Below, piece by piece: positions 39,235 to 47,014 of a stretch of 57,972 bases of DNA (positions within the stretch are counted from its first letter, which is position 1; each line of letters opens with the position of its first letter). The stretch spans positions 1 to 57,972 of the IMG/VR virus record IMGVR_UViG_3300031227_000047, one strand, 5' to 3'. The DNA is from a virus. A program made the position numbers and the translations under genes. The notes below the pieces were generated by a model, which was not told where the DNA came from, ran no database searches, and saw only the letters and a program-made list of their open reading frames with translations.

Positions 39235-39285
39235 CCAACGGCCATGGAATATGGCAGGAAGTCAACTAAATTATGGGTTTTAAAA
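39232..39285 (+). pseudogene. 3' remnant of a 3D-domain gene
   Basis: In frame it reads KPTAMEYGRKSTKLWVLK and stop, matching KPEAMEYGRKDVKLWVLK near the end of the gene at 37330. The DNA stretch tggaatatggcaggaag is shared. No start or domain remains. With the 70-bp repeat it forms the gene-free stretch 39145-39307. Confidence 0.75.
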
Positions 39286-39307
39286 TGAAACAAAAGGAGA
39301 ATGGAAA

Positions 39308-39559
39308 ATGAGTGAGAAGAAAGAAGAATATTTCGAGATGCCGTTACGTGTTTTGGTGGTTGACCAAGATTCAGACCTTGAGAATGTGGCCCGCGTCTTG
39401 TCGAATAACATCTATATGCTGTCTGTCAAGTATTTCGAGAAGGCGGAAACCGCTGGCTTGATAAGCGGCAACGGTCACCACATGGCACAGGAATTAGGGA
39501 CACATGCGAAGAAAATGTTACTGGATAGAGTAAAACAAATGAAGGATATTAAAAAATAA
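39308..39559 (+). CDS. Hypothetical protein (short paralogue of 38257)
   Basis: 83 residues aligned along most of their length with residues 60-144 of the gene at 38257 (ISGNGHHMAQELGTHAKKML). Acidic N-terminus, helical C-terminus. Strong ribosome site. Confidence 0.6.
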   Translation: MSEKKEEYFEMPLRVLVVDQDSDLENVARVLSNNIYMLSVKYFEKAETAGLISGNGHHMAQELGTHAKKMLLDRVKQMKDIKK

Positions 39560-39560
39560 C

Positions 39561-40025
39561 ATGAATGAGGAAGAAAAACAGGCACAAAGAGAATTGGATT
39601 TGGGAATTCGACATCCATTTGATGAAGGGAAAATATATTATAAAGACTGGGCATATGAAGCAGCTTGTGGAATAATGTGTAATTTACAAGATCGAAGAGG
39701 CATTAAAAATGGATTCCAACAGTTGGATTTAGATATTCGATGTGAAATTATAGAATCTATGGTTGCTATTATCAGAAAAGCAAAAAGGGGAAGAACAAAA
39801 AGTGAAAAGGATAATACGTTTTTTCCACGTTGGATAGAAAATGGAAAAGGATTGGAAGGAACTCAAGAAAGGAAATTGCCCGAAGATTTTCTTAAAAATG
39901 TAAGAATTGATGCAAGAGCTATTAAAGAAGTAGAACCAGGTAAATTTAAAATAGGAAAATTTCTGATAGGTACGGGGAAAAGATTGAAACACATAAGAAA
40001 TTTAGGTAAACACACAGGGGAATAA
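39561..40025 (+). CDS. Hypothetical protein
   Basis: 154 residues, start copied from the context of 38693. Middle region has AYEAACGIMCNLQDRRG. The last codons (GKHTGE) and stop come from the 70-bp repeat, so the natural C-terminus may have been replaced by recombination. Confidence 0.5.
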   Translation: MNEEEKQAQRELDLGIRHPFDEGKIYYKDWAYEAACGIMCNLQDRRGIKNGFQQLDLDIRCEIIESMVAIIRKAKRGRTKSEKDNTFFPRWIENGKGLEGTQERKLPEDFLKNVRIDARAIKEVEPGKFKIGKFLIGTGKRLKHIRNLGKHTGE

Positions 40026-40075
40026 GTAAAAGAAAAGCTTCTTACACAAAGTGTAAGGTGAGATTGTAAAGTAAG
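40006..40075 (+). repeat. 70-bp direct repeat with dyad, copy 2
   Basis: Identical to 39165-39234. It lies immediately upstream of the promoter at 40103, so the dyad CTTACAC-AAA-GTGTAAG could be an operator or a weak terminator. Confidence 0.9.
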
Positions 40076-40077
40076 AG

Positions 40078-40131
40078 GATTTTTGTTGTATATAGAAATT
40101 TCTTTACAATTTTTGTTGTATAGGATAAAAT
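40078..40131 (+). promoter_or_regulatory. Promoter with tandem operator-like repeats
   Basis: TTTACA (40103-40108), 17 bases, TAAAAT (40126-40131). The 14-mer ATTTTTGTTGTATA occurs twice, at 40079-40092 and 40109-40122, about three helical turns apart, the second inside the spacer. That placement is typical of a regulator binding the same face of the helix. Confidence 0.7.
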
Positions 40132-40170
40132 TGAATAGAAAAATTAATAATAGAAGGAGGAAAAGGAAAA

Positions 40171-40443
40171 ATGAGGTGGAAAGTTTACGATCCAAATTTA
40201 AGGGATAGGTTGGGAGAAAAAAGAGTAGTAAGAAAATTTCTTTGGCTTCCAAGATTTTATAAAGGTAAATTTGCTTGGTTGGAGTATGCAAATATAATAG
40301 AGAGAGTTTGTTCTTTTTATGATGTCAGGCCGGGTGTAGGAGATATTCTTAGATGGGAAGAGATGGGATTTTCAAAAGAAAAAGACCTAACAGAAATAAA
40401 AGTACAAGAATGGGATAGTAAATTAAAGGAAACAAACCAATAA
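40171..40443 (+). CDS. Hypothetical protein
   Basis: 90 residues behind promoter 40103 with ribosome site gaaggagg. Basic and aromatic (RKFLWLPRFYKGKFAWLEY), otherwise unrecognised. Confidence 0.55.
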   Translation: MRWKVYDPNLRDRLGEKRVVRKFLWLPRFYKGKFAWLEYANIIERVCSFYDVRPGVGDILRWEEMGFSKEKDLTEIKVQEWDSKLKETNQ

Positions 40444-40455
40444 AGGAATGAAATC

Positions 40456-40704
40456 ATGGCTACAGAAGAAAGTACAGAGATAGAATTGAAACTTACTCAG
40501 GAGGATAAGATAGCAGCTTTAACCAAAGAAGTTGAAGAGTTGAAAAAGGGAATGGGGATGTTGGCAAAAAATATGGCCATTCAGGACAATACACAAGAAA
40601 AGGTAAATGGGGTTCTGGAAAGTATATTGCAATGGATAAGGGAGCATGAGGAACAGAAAAAACTCCTTGTAGAAAGAAATGAACTAAAAGTTCTTGTGCA
40701 ATGA
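40456..40704 (+). CDS. Small coiled-coil protein
   Basis: 82 residues; heptad-type helices (IAALTKEVEELKKGMGMLAK; VLESILQWIREHEEQKKL). The stop overlaps the next ATG. Function unknown. Confidence 0.55.
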   Translation: MATEESTEIELKLTQEDKIAALTKEVEELKKGMGMLAKNMAIQDNTQEKVNGVLESILQWIREHEEQKKLLVERNELKVLVQ

Positions 40705-40838
40705 AAAATAAAGAGAGATTTACTTGCAAAGAGTGTCGGTATTTTGGATGGATGGAAGTTGAATTTTGTGATTGGTGGTTGGAAAAGAGAGAAGGGAAAG
40801 AAGATGAAGAGTTTAAAGATCCAAGAGTACAAACGTAA
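40701..40838 (+). CDS. Small Cys protein
   Basis: 45 residues, coupled to the preceding gene (ATGA). FTCKECRYF and FCDWW give three Cys, in the style of the short zinc-like phage protein at 38920 (CEECRW). Overlaps the next gene by 35 bases. Confidence 0.45.
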   Translation: MKNKERFTCKECRYFGWMEVEFCDWWLEKREGKEDEEFKDPRVQT

Positions 40839-41124
40839 ACCGCAAATTGTACATGCCATGAAACTTGAAAAGAAGACGTGGCAAACCATGTGTAAATTTA
40901 TCAATCTGAATTCGATGAACCCAAATGGCCCAAAAGGGGTTTATGTTAAGGATGGAAAACAAATTGTAAAATGGGAGCCGGGAGCAGAGTTGATTCTTTT
41001 GCTTCCTGATGGTAAGAGTTATCGGAAGGTTCGTGAAGGAGAATGGGTTGTGCGTGATTGGGGAAACATATCTAAATATACACAAGAAGATTTTGATGCG
41101 ATGTTTGAAATAGTATTGGAATGA
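40804..41124 (+). CDS. EAIQF-type domain protein (paralogue D)
   Basis: 106 residues. KPQIVHAMKLEKKTWQTMCKF at the N-terminus and EGEWVVRDWGNISKYTQEDF near the end match the small phage domain in which A.(Q/K)L... is followed by G.W.V....G.... (Y/F)....F. Related in plan to 10773, 14904 and 21151. ATG 40804 has AAGGGA upstream. Confidence 0.55.
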   Translation: MKSLKIQEYKRKPQIVHAMKLEKKTWQTMCKFINLNSMNPNGPKGVYVKDGKQIVKWEPGAELILLLPDGKSYRKVREGEWVVRDWGNISKYTQEDFDAMFEIVLE

Positions 41125-41156
41125 ATATCAAGTGTTAAAAATAGGAGATTAGAAAG

Positions 41157-41402
41157 ATGGATGAAAGGATTCAGTTGCTTTGGAAGAATTGGGATAAAAT
41201 CCGTAAATTGGCTTTGACAGGCATGTTGACAGATGGTAAGCCCCAGCTTTGTTATCTAGATGAAGATAATAATCCTTGCAAGACTCGCCCCCGATCCGAG
41301 AAGCTTGGCTTATTGATTCCTACGGACGACGGGATTGAAACGGCTGTTGAGGGCGATTGGATTACTAAGAACGATCTTGGTGAGATTATCATTTGTAAAT
41401 GA
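41157..41402 (+). CDS. Hypothetical protein with EGDWI motif
   Basis: 81 residues. The C-terminal EGDWITKNDLGEIIICK resembles the last part of the EAIQF-type domain proteins, so it may be a diverged or truncated member. Ribosome site ggagat. Confidence 0.5.
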   Translation: MDERIQLLWKNWDKIRKLALTGMLTDGKPQLCYLDEDNNPCKTRPRSEKLGLLIPTDDGIETAVEGDWITKNDLGEIIICK

Positions 41403-41423
41403 AAATAAGAAAATTAGAATGAA

Positions 41424-41444
41424 ACACTTCACAATTGAAAGTGT
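41424..41444 (+). promoter_or_regulatory. Dyad ACACTT-N9-AAGTGT
   Basis: An inverted repeat in the intergenic gap before 41486, related to the CACTTT/AAAGTG dyad over the promoter at 15555. Could be a second site for the same regulator; weak evidence. Confidence 0.3.
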
Positions 41445-41485
41445 GATAGTATGTAAGCAGAGAAACTTTGGAAAGGAAAAAGCAA

Positions 41486-41851
41486 ATGAAGCAATTCACG
41501 ATAGAGCACAAAGAAATGTGTATTGAGTTTCTAATCTATGCTAAGAAAAGGGACATGATTAAAGGGGCATTGGCAAAATACAAACACGTAATAGAAAAAC
41601 CGTGCTGTGAGGTTTTTCCATTTAAGGCAAAGCCCCGGATTGCATTTTCTTCTAAAATTTATTTGGAAGAGAAAACACTTCATGCAGGAATGATATCTAA
41701 ATTGATTTGGGAAGCTATTCACTACGCTACTTACAAAGTTGGAATCAGAATGTCCGATGTAATAAGTGAAGAGATCGGTGATTACTTGGACGAATTCAAT
41801 TGTCAATTTTGGGTAGAGTATTATAAGGATGAAAAAGATGAAGATGACTGA
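41486..41851 (+). CDS. Zincin-like fold protein lacking HExxH (diverged paralogue of 47015)
   Basis: 121 residues. Order and spacing of AFSSKIYLEEKTLHAGMISK, IWEAIHYATYK, SEEIGDYLDEFNCQFW parallel the gene at 47015 (IYLNEE, HEIFHAVH, FEECAEFMEALTRHFW). The first metal-binding His and the Glu of HExxH are replaced (WEAIH), so if related it is probably not catalytic. ATG 41486. Confidence 0.5.
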   Translation: MKQFTIEHKEMCIEFLIYAKKRDMIKGALAKYKHVIEKPCCEVFPFKAKPRIAFSSKIYLEEKTLHAGMISKLIWEAIHYATYKVGIRMSDVISEEIGDYLDEFNCQFWVEYYKDEKDEDD

Positions 41852-42032
41852 GAGTATGGCAAGGTTTATAGGATTACAAACTGGAAGTTGTCCTTTGGAT
41901 CTTTTAGAGTATTTAGAAATTGATTGTGGGGAATTGTGTGGAACAGAAGGACGATCTACTGAGGACGATTGTTATCAGTGTTGGTTAGATTTTTTTATAG
42001 CAAAGGAGAAGCAAGAAAATGAAGATGAATGA
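41838..42032 (+). CDS. Small Cys-rich protein (paralogue of 37679)
   Basis: 64 residues. CPLDLLEYLEIDCGELCGTE, GRSTEDDCYQCW keep the six-Cys framework of the gene at 37679 in AT-rich backbone codons. ATG 41838 chosen for spacing to AAGG; 41829 and 41844 are alternatives. Confidence 0.5.
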   Translation: MKMTESMARFIGLQTGSCPLDLLEYLEIDCGELCGTEGRSTEDDCYQCWLDFFIAKEKQENEDE

Positions 42033-42075
42033 GAGTGCGGCAAGATTTATGGAAAAGCAAGAAAATGGAACTTAA
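42019..42075 (+). pseudogene. Truncated duplicate of the 41838 gene start
   Basis: Reads MKMNESAARFMEKQENGT and stop; the first eleven codons copy the start of 41838 (MKMTESMARFIG) and the ribosome region is intact. Only the first fifth of the gene is present. Confidence 0.55.
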
Positions 42076-42217
42076 AGAACTTATGAAAAACATAAATCCC
42101 CTTTTCTTTATGGCATTATCTGAAATGGATGTTGCATGGATTAAAGTGGCCAAAGTAGCGCAGGCACAAAAAGCAAAAGAGAAACTTATTAAGGAGGTTA
42201 TGGAAAATGGCTGGTAA
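42065..42217 (+). CDS. Small helical protein (paralogue 1)
   Basis: 50 residues. MDVAWIKVAKVAQAQKAKEKL parallels MLLWIKVARAIRVQREAAQQK of the next gene. Amphipathic helix; function unknown. Confidence 0.4.
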   Translation: MELKELMKNINPLFFMALSEMDVAWIKVAKVAQAQKAKEKLIKEVMENGW

Positions 42218-42229
42218 GGATACATTGAC

Positions 42230-42358
42230 ATGATTCGATATCTGCAATGGATGCTGCTATGGATTAAAGTAGCTAGAGCAATACGCGTTCAACGAGAAGC
42301 AGCCCAACAAAAAGCACTTGAAATAATACGCGCACAGTTAGAGGAGCCTCTGACATGA
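42230..42358 (+). CDS. Small helical protein (paralogue 2)
   Basis: 42 residues, stop overlapping the next ATG as ATGA, and sharing WIKVA(R/K) with the preceding gene. Starts MIRYLQWMLLW, like the MIRFW start of the gene after it. Function unknown. Confidence 0.4.
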   Translation: MIRYLQWMLLWIKVARAIRVQREAAQQKALEIIRAQLEEPLT

Positions 42359-43164
42359 TTCGATTCTGGACTGTACTTCAAAATCCTATGTTTCGTGCAG
42401 TTTTAATCGAAGACGGTAAAGAAGTAACAGGAATACCAGACCACGCTCCACACACTCCGGCTCGTTGGGTAGCCCAAATCGGCGAATACAATGGTAAACT
42501 CATAATGGCTTTAGTGAGTTCCTTCCAAATTTGGGAAAAAGATGCAAGCTGTTGTTTATGGCATTCATATCATCGGTTATGTTTCAGTGTCCACAGCATC
42601 GTTCAATATGGTGAGGATCTTCTTGTATGTGCAAGTGGACACGATTTATTTTTCCTAATGGATGCTCAAGGAAATGTAAAATGGGAATGGTGGGGACATA
42701 AAAATGGGATAGGTGGATACCCGAAACATCTTGATGATCCTAATTGGGAAGTTCATCACAATGCTGGATATGATAAAGCAATCGTGGACGGTGCTCATTT
42801 CAATTCGATATGGCTTGATCCTGAACAACCAGGTACCTTTCTTACCAGTGCATTGAAAAAACGTAAGATTATACGCATTGAAATTGGCAAGCAGGGTTAT
42901 GAACACGTAGCCGATGCTCATGAAGGCGTCCACAGTCCAGTATTTTATGATGGGCAACTTATTTACGGTACCAACAAAGGATTGGTTGTAGACGGCGTAC
43001 GCAAGCTACCAGAGCATTTGTGGGTGAAGTATGTAGCACGAACTCCGCAAGGATGGGTTTTCACTTCTGAAACTGCTGTAGTGTTTACAGACTTCGATTG
43101 GAAGGTAACACACGAATTCCCACTTCCACGCCCGTTTCAAGTAGCTTATTTGGAAATGACATAA
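42355..43164 (+). CDS. Beta-propeller-like protein
   Basis: 269 residues, Trp/His-rich, with several repeats of the form (S)IV.YG..LL....HDLFFLMDAQGNVKWEW, suggesting four to six blades of a beta-propeller. No catalytic motif is recognised. It precedes the terminase genes and is GC-richer than them, so it may be an acquired gene. Ribosome site GAGGAG. Role unknown; a virion or ligand-binding function is possible. Confidence 0.5.
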   Translation: MIRFWTVLQNPMFRAVLIEDGKEVTGIPDHAPHTPARWVAQIGEYNGKLIMALVSSFQIWEKDASCCLWHSYHRLCFSVHSIVQYGEDLLVCASGHDLFFLMDAQGNVKWEWWGHKNGIGGYPKHLDDPNWEVHHNAGYDKAIVDGAHFNSIWLDPEQPGTFLTSALKKRKIIRIEIGKQGYEHVADAHEGVHSPVFYDGQLIYGTNKGLVVDGVRKLPEHLWVKYVARTPQGWVFTSETAVVFTDFDWKVTHEFPLPRPFQVAYLEMT

Positions 43165-43179
43165 TAGGAGTTATAGAAA

Positions 43180-43281
43180 ATGGCTGATAAGGTAAAGAAG
43201 AAGAAAAAGAAAAGGCGAAGCGCATCTGCTACGGCATGGAGATCGCGCCTGAGTATGTGGCGGTCATACTGCAACGCATGA
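43180..43281 (+). CDS. Very small basic ORF
   Basis: 33 residues, lysine run KKKKKKRR, ribosome site ataggag. Its second half reads a methyltransferase relic in the wrong frame, so it is probably what is left of a fusion after a deletion rather than a designed gene. Confidence 0.3.
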   Translation: MADKVKKKKKKRRSASATAWRSRLSMWRSYCNA

Positions 43282-43370
43282 CAGATATGGGGCTTGAACC
43301 GAAACTTACACAGAAAATACATGGAATCAAATCAAATGTTAAAAGAAAAAGAAAAACTAAAAAAGCGTAG
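43215..43370 (+). pseudogene. C-terminal remnant of a DNA (adenine/N4) methyltransferase
   Basis: In the frame starting GCG 43215 the DNA reads AKRICYGMEIAPEYVAVILQ then RMTDMGLEPKL. The string CYGMEI.P.Y..VI..R is the C-terminal signature of amino-methyltransferases commonly found next to phage terminases. No catalytic motif remains and there is no start. GC-rich against an AT-rich background. Confidence 0.7.
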
Positions 43371-43896
43371 GGTTAAGTTTGCTCCTTATCACGTAGCCTT
43401 AATTCGTAAGATGATAGGGAAAGGATATACAGACGGCTCTGTAGCACGCCATATTGGAATCTCAGCATCTTTATTTTGGCGATGGAAGAAAGAACGTCCA
43501 GCAGTCACAAAGGCGTATGAAGAGGGAAAGAAAGCTGCAAACGAACTTGTAGAAAATGCCCTATTCAGACGGGCTGTAGGATATAAGGTTAAGGAGAAAA
43601 AGGTAGAAACAAATAGCGCCGGCCATACAAAAGTTACCATGCAAGAAAAGCAAATGTCTCCAAGTGTAGGAGCCGGAATTTTTTGGTTGTGCAATCGTTT
43701 GCCGGATAGGTGGAAGCAGATGAAGGAAATAGCAGTAGGTGGAACAGGCGTTCCAATTCCAGTCAATTTAGATAAAGAGATTGACCTCTCTGGTTTTACA
43801 GATGAAGAATTGAAAGCCTACCAAAATTTGTTAGATAAAGTTGTAAAGAAAGAAATACCCTCTGGATTTGATAAAAAGGATTTGGATGGAAAGTAG
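43321..43896 (+). CDS. terS: Terminase small subunit
   Basis: 191 residues. HVALIRKMIGKGYTDGSVARHIGISASLFWRWKK is a helix-turn-helix of the terminase small-subunit kind, followed by a helical oligomerisation region and a Lys-rich C-terminus. It recognises the packaging site and presents DNA to the large subunit. The start is uncertain: ATG 43321 or 43336, neither with a clear ribosome site. Overlaps TerL by 11 bases. Confidence 0.75.
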   Translation: MESNQMLKEKEKLKKRRVKFAPYHVALIRKMIGKGYTDGSVARHIGISASLFWRWKKERPAVTKAYEEGKKAANELVENALFRRAVGYKVKEKKVETNSAGHTKVTMQEKQMSPSVGAGIFWLCNRLPDRWKQMKEIAVGGTGVPIPVNLDKEIDLSGFTDEELKAYQNLLDKVVKKEIPSGFDKKDLDGK

Positions 43897-45352
43897 TGTA
43901 TTAGAAAGAGTTACACCCGAACAAATGCACACTCGAATACGGTGTGAACAATCCCGCCGTGATATTTTGGAGTTTGCTCAATATGTAAATCCAAGTTATC
44001 AGGTGGGATTCCCTCATTTAGAGATAGCAGAAAAACTACGTAGAATAGAATCAGGGGATTTACGTAGACTCATGGTAATGATGCCGCCAAGGCACGGTAA
44101 ATCCCTTTTAATCTCTCAAATCTTTCCATGTTGGATGTTAGGCCGTCATCCTTTATTGGAAATCGTGCAATCAGGATATGCAGCCCCAATTACTTTAGAA
44201 CACAGTAGAAAAGCAAGGGATATTTTCATTCATAAAGAGTGCCGGAATGTTTTTCCTGGTGCTACACATGTTCCGGGTAGAGAGGCACAAAAGCAAATAA
44301 GACCAGAACGTCAAGCTGCTCATGAATGGGGAACTGTTCAAGGTGGAAGATATTTAGCGGTTGGAGTCGATGGGGGTTTAACAGGACGCGGAGCAGATAT
44401 TGCAATTATCGATGATCCTGTTAAGAATCGAAAGGATGCAGAGTCAAGCACGGTGCGTCAAGGTGTTTATGATTGGTATAAATCCACTTTATACACCAGG
44501 CTTTCTCCAAAGGGAGTAATTATTCTTGTAATGACTCGCTGGCATCCTGAAGATCTTGCCGGGGTTTTATTGGAAGAGGCTAAACAGGAAGGGGAGAAAT
44601 GGGAAGTCATAAAATTCCCAGCTATCAATGAAAATGGAGAACCACTATGGCCGGAGCGTTGGGGTTTAGAAGCATTAGAACGTATTCGTAGGGCTTTAGG
44701 TACTTTTGAATGGGATGCTTTGTATCAGCAAGAACCAGCGGTAAGGGGAGGGAACTTATTTTCCAATGTGGATCAAATTTGGGTACATGAATCGGAAAAA
44801 GATTTTCCAAATATTGAATATGCAAGGGGATGGGATTTAGCTTCATCTGAAAAGGAAAGAACTTCTTCTGACCCAGATTATACAGTAGGAGTAAAAGCAG
44901 GGGTTGCTCATAAGGCTGAAAAAATTCCTGAGTTATGGGTTAAGGATTGTGTATACGGAAGGTGGGAAGCCCCAAAACGGAATCAAGTTATTCTTACCAC
45001 AGCTATTCAGGATGGAAAAGATGTAAGGGTAGGAGTGGAAGTTGTAGCTGGTTACAAGGATGCTTATACAACCGTGAAAAAGGCTTTAAAAGGAGTAAGG
45101 GCTGTAAAGAAAATCACAGTTGCAAAAGATAAAGTGGTAAACAGTGCATGTTTAGAGCCGATGTTTGAAGCGCGAACTGTTCATATTTTAAAGGCTCCTT
45201 GGAATGATTTTTGGTTAAGGCACTTTATGGAATTTCCAAAAGGGGCACATGATGATGCAGTGGATGGAACTTTGGTTGCATACAATACCTTGCAATTCAC
45301 TCAGACAAATGTAGATCAATATTCGCAAATAAGACAGATGCTTGGAGTTTAA
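43886..45352 (+). CDS. terL: Terminase large subunit
   Basis: 488 residues. ATPase: MPPRHGKS (about 66-73), Walker B AIIDDPVKN (about 172). Nuclease: RGWDLASSE (about 314) and HDDAVDG (about 455-461), giving the acidic residues of the RNase H-like domain. This motor packages DNA into the prohead and cuts it. ATG 43886 is five bases after AAAAAGGA; the longer TTG frame is not needed. Confidence 0.95.
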   Translation: MESSVLERVTPEQMHTRIRCEQSRRDILEFAQYVNPSYQVGFPHLEIAEKLRRIESGDLRRLMVMMPPRHGKSLLISQIFPCWMLGRHPLLEIVQSGYAAPITLEHSRKARDIFIHKECRNVFPGATHVPGREAQKQIRPERQAAHEWGTVQGGRYLAVGVDGGLTGRGADIAIIDDPVKNRKDAESSTVRQGVYDWYKSTLYTRLSPKGVIILVMTRWHPEDLAGVLLEEAKQEGEKWEVIKFPAINENGEPLWPERWGLEALERIRRALGTFEWDALYQQEPAVRGGNLFSNVDQIWVHESEKDFPNIEYARGWDLASSEKERTSSDPDYTVGVKAGVAHKAEKIPELWVKDCVYGRWEAPKRNQVILTTAIQDGKDVRVGVEVVAGYKDAYTTVKKALKGVRAVKKITVAKDKVVNSACLEPMFEARTVHILKAPWNDFWLRHFMEFPKGAHDDAVDGTLVAYNTLQFTQTNVDQYSQIRQMLGV

Positions 45353-45368
45353 GAAAAGGAGAATAGTC

Positions 45369-47012
45369 ATGACAGAAAATGTAGTTTTAGAAACAGGCTT
45401 AGAATTTGATGTAGGGCAATTAGATGATTTATGGGAAATGGAGAGTAAAACACGAAAGTATATTGTAAAAAGGTATAACTATTTTTCTGGAAATCACACT
45501 ACGATTACAACCCGTGATGAAAAGTTTAGTGATGGGACTAAAAAATCTAATGTAGTCACAAACTGGATTGAAGAAATTATAGAAACATTCGTAGGCTCCT
45601 TTTCTGAATCTCAAATTACAAAGGCAGATGAAGTTCCGTCCAGTGTTAAAGAGTTAGGATTGGATGAAATTCAAACTATAGAACGCGATAGGGATAATAA
45701 CTTAGGGGTAGAATCTTATCGTGAAGTTGCAAAGTATCAGCATTTGAATACTTTGGATACAGAACTTCGTAGGGATGCACTGCTTTATGGATACGCTGTT
45801 GAACTTCATTCTTATAATGCAGAAGAAAAGAAAATAAACGCCGTTCGTTACGAGCCGGATGAATGGGTTTTTGTAAAGGACACAGAAAACAAAGTTTTAA
45901 TAGCCATGCGGAGAGTGGTATTAGAAAAAGGAACTATATTTCAAAATGAAATGCTGGAAGACGAAACTGAAATCATGACAGTTTACACTTCCAATATGAT
46001 TTACACGTATTATCGAAAAGTTGACAATCGGAATGCTACAGAGATTCAAGAGAAGAAAAACGAAGAGGATTATCATTGGAAAGATTTAGACAATCCACAG
46101 GAACATTACTATGGACAGATTCCAGTTATCCAATGGCAAGTAAAACCTGGATTCACCTCTATTATCTCGGATGCTTTGATGTCACAAAATGATGAATATA
46201 ACGAAGTGGATTCAGCCAATGGCGATTCGGTAAAGCGGGATGTGGATTCCCTCTTGAAAATCATAGGTTTCGATGCAGAGGATGTGAAAAGCCACGAAGA
46301 CACAATTCGACAAAAAAGGATCTTAGCATTACCGGAAGATGCAAACGCGGAATACCTCACCAGGACTTTTGATACAGAGTGGATAAATGCAAGGCTGGAA
46401 AGAACCAGAAACCACATTCATTCAATGGCAAGAATCCCAGATGTCCAGAAAATTATCGGAGTAACAGGAAGCGCCTCCGGTATCGCTCTGAAGCTTATGT
46501 ATACGCCGATGGAAAATGCAGCGTCGGAATATATCAAGTGGATAAAACACGGCATAGAGAAGCGTGTAGAGCTTTTAAACGCCATGTGGTCAAAGTTTGG
46601 GGGAACTACTCTTGAGGATTATACAATCACGATTCAATTTCTAATGCCTGTAAATAAAATAGAGGAATGGCAATCGATAGGAAGCCTTGTAGGTGAGGTT
46701 TCTCATTTAACCCGTTTGGAATTACTTTCAGACATTTCAGATCCTACAAAAGAAATGGATGCTGTGATTAAGGAACGCGATGAAATGGGGTTAAGAGCAG
46801 GGATGGAAGAACCGGCCACTGAAGAGGGTATTCAACAACGTTCCGATGCTGAATTTGTTTTGGCGGCAAAAGAAGGATCCAATTTAGAGCCTCAAATAGG
46901 TGAATTGATTCAAACTCTATCAGATGCTGTAACAGATTACATAATGCAATCAGGGGCCATTGATAGAATCTTGAAAACAAGGAAAAAAGAAACTGAGAAA
47001 GGAACCAAGTAA
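45369..47012 (+). CDS. Portal protein (SPP1 gp6-like)
   Basis: 547 residues. The pattern with MSQNDEYNEVDSANGDSVKR, RIPDVQ and GSASGIALKLMYTPM, followed by a helical region and a long acidic C-terminus, matches Gp6-type portals. Position directly after TerL supports it. It forms the dodecameric DNA gate and head-tail vertex. ATG 45369 with aaaggag. Confidence 0.88.
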   Translation: MTENVVLETGLEFDVGQLDDLWEMESKTRKYIVKRYNYFSGNHTTITTRDEKFSDGTKKSNVVTNWIEEIIETFVGSFSESQITKADEVPSSVKELGLDEIQTIERDRDNNLGVESYREVAKYQHLNTLDTELRRDALLYGYAVELHSYNAEEKKINAVRYEPDEWVFVKDTENKVLIAMRRVVLEKGTIFQNEMLEDETEIMTVYTSNMIYTYYRKVDNRNATEIQEKKNEEDYHWKDLDNPQEHYYGQIPVIQWQVKPGFTSIISDALMSQNDEYNEVDSANGDSVKRDVDSLLKIIGFDAEDVKSHEDTIRQKRILALPEDANAEYLTRTFDTEWINARLERTRNHIHSMARIPDVQKIIGVTGSASGIALKLMYTPMENAASEYIKWIKHGIEKRVELLNAMWSKFGGTTLEDYTITIQFLMPVNKIEEWQSIGSLVGEVSHLTRLELLSDISDPTKEMDAVIKERDEMGLRAGMEEPATEEGIQQRSDAEFVLAAKEGSNLEPQIGELIQTLSDAVTDYIMQSGAIDRILKTRKKETEKGTK

Positions 47013-47014
47013 AA

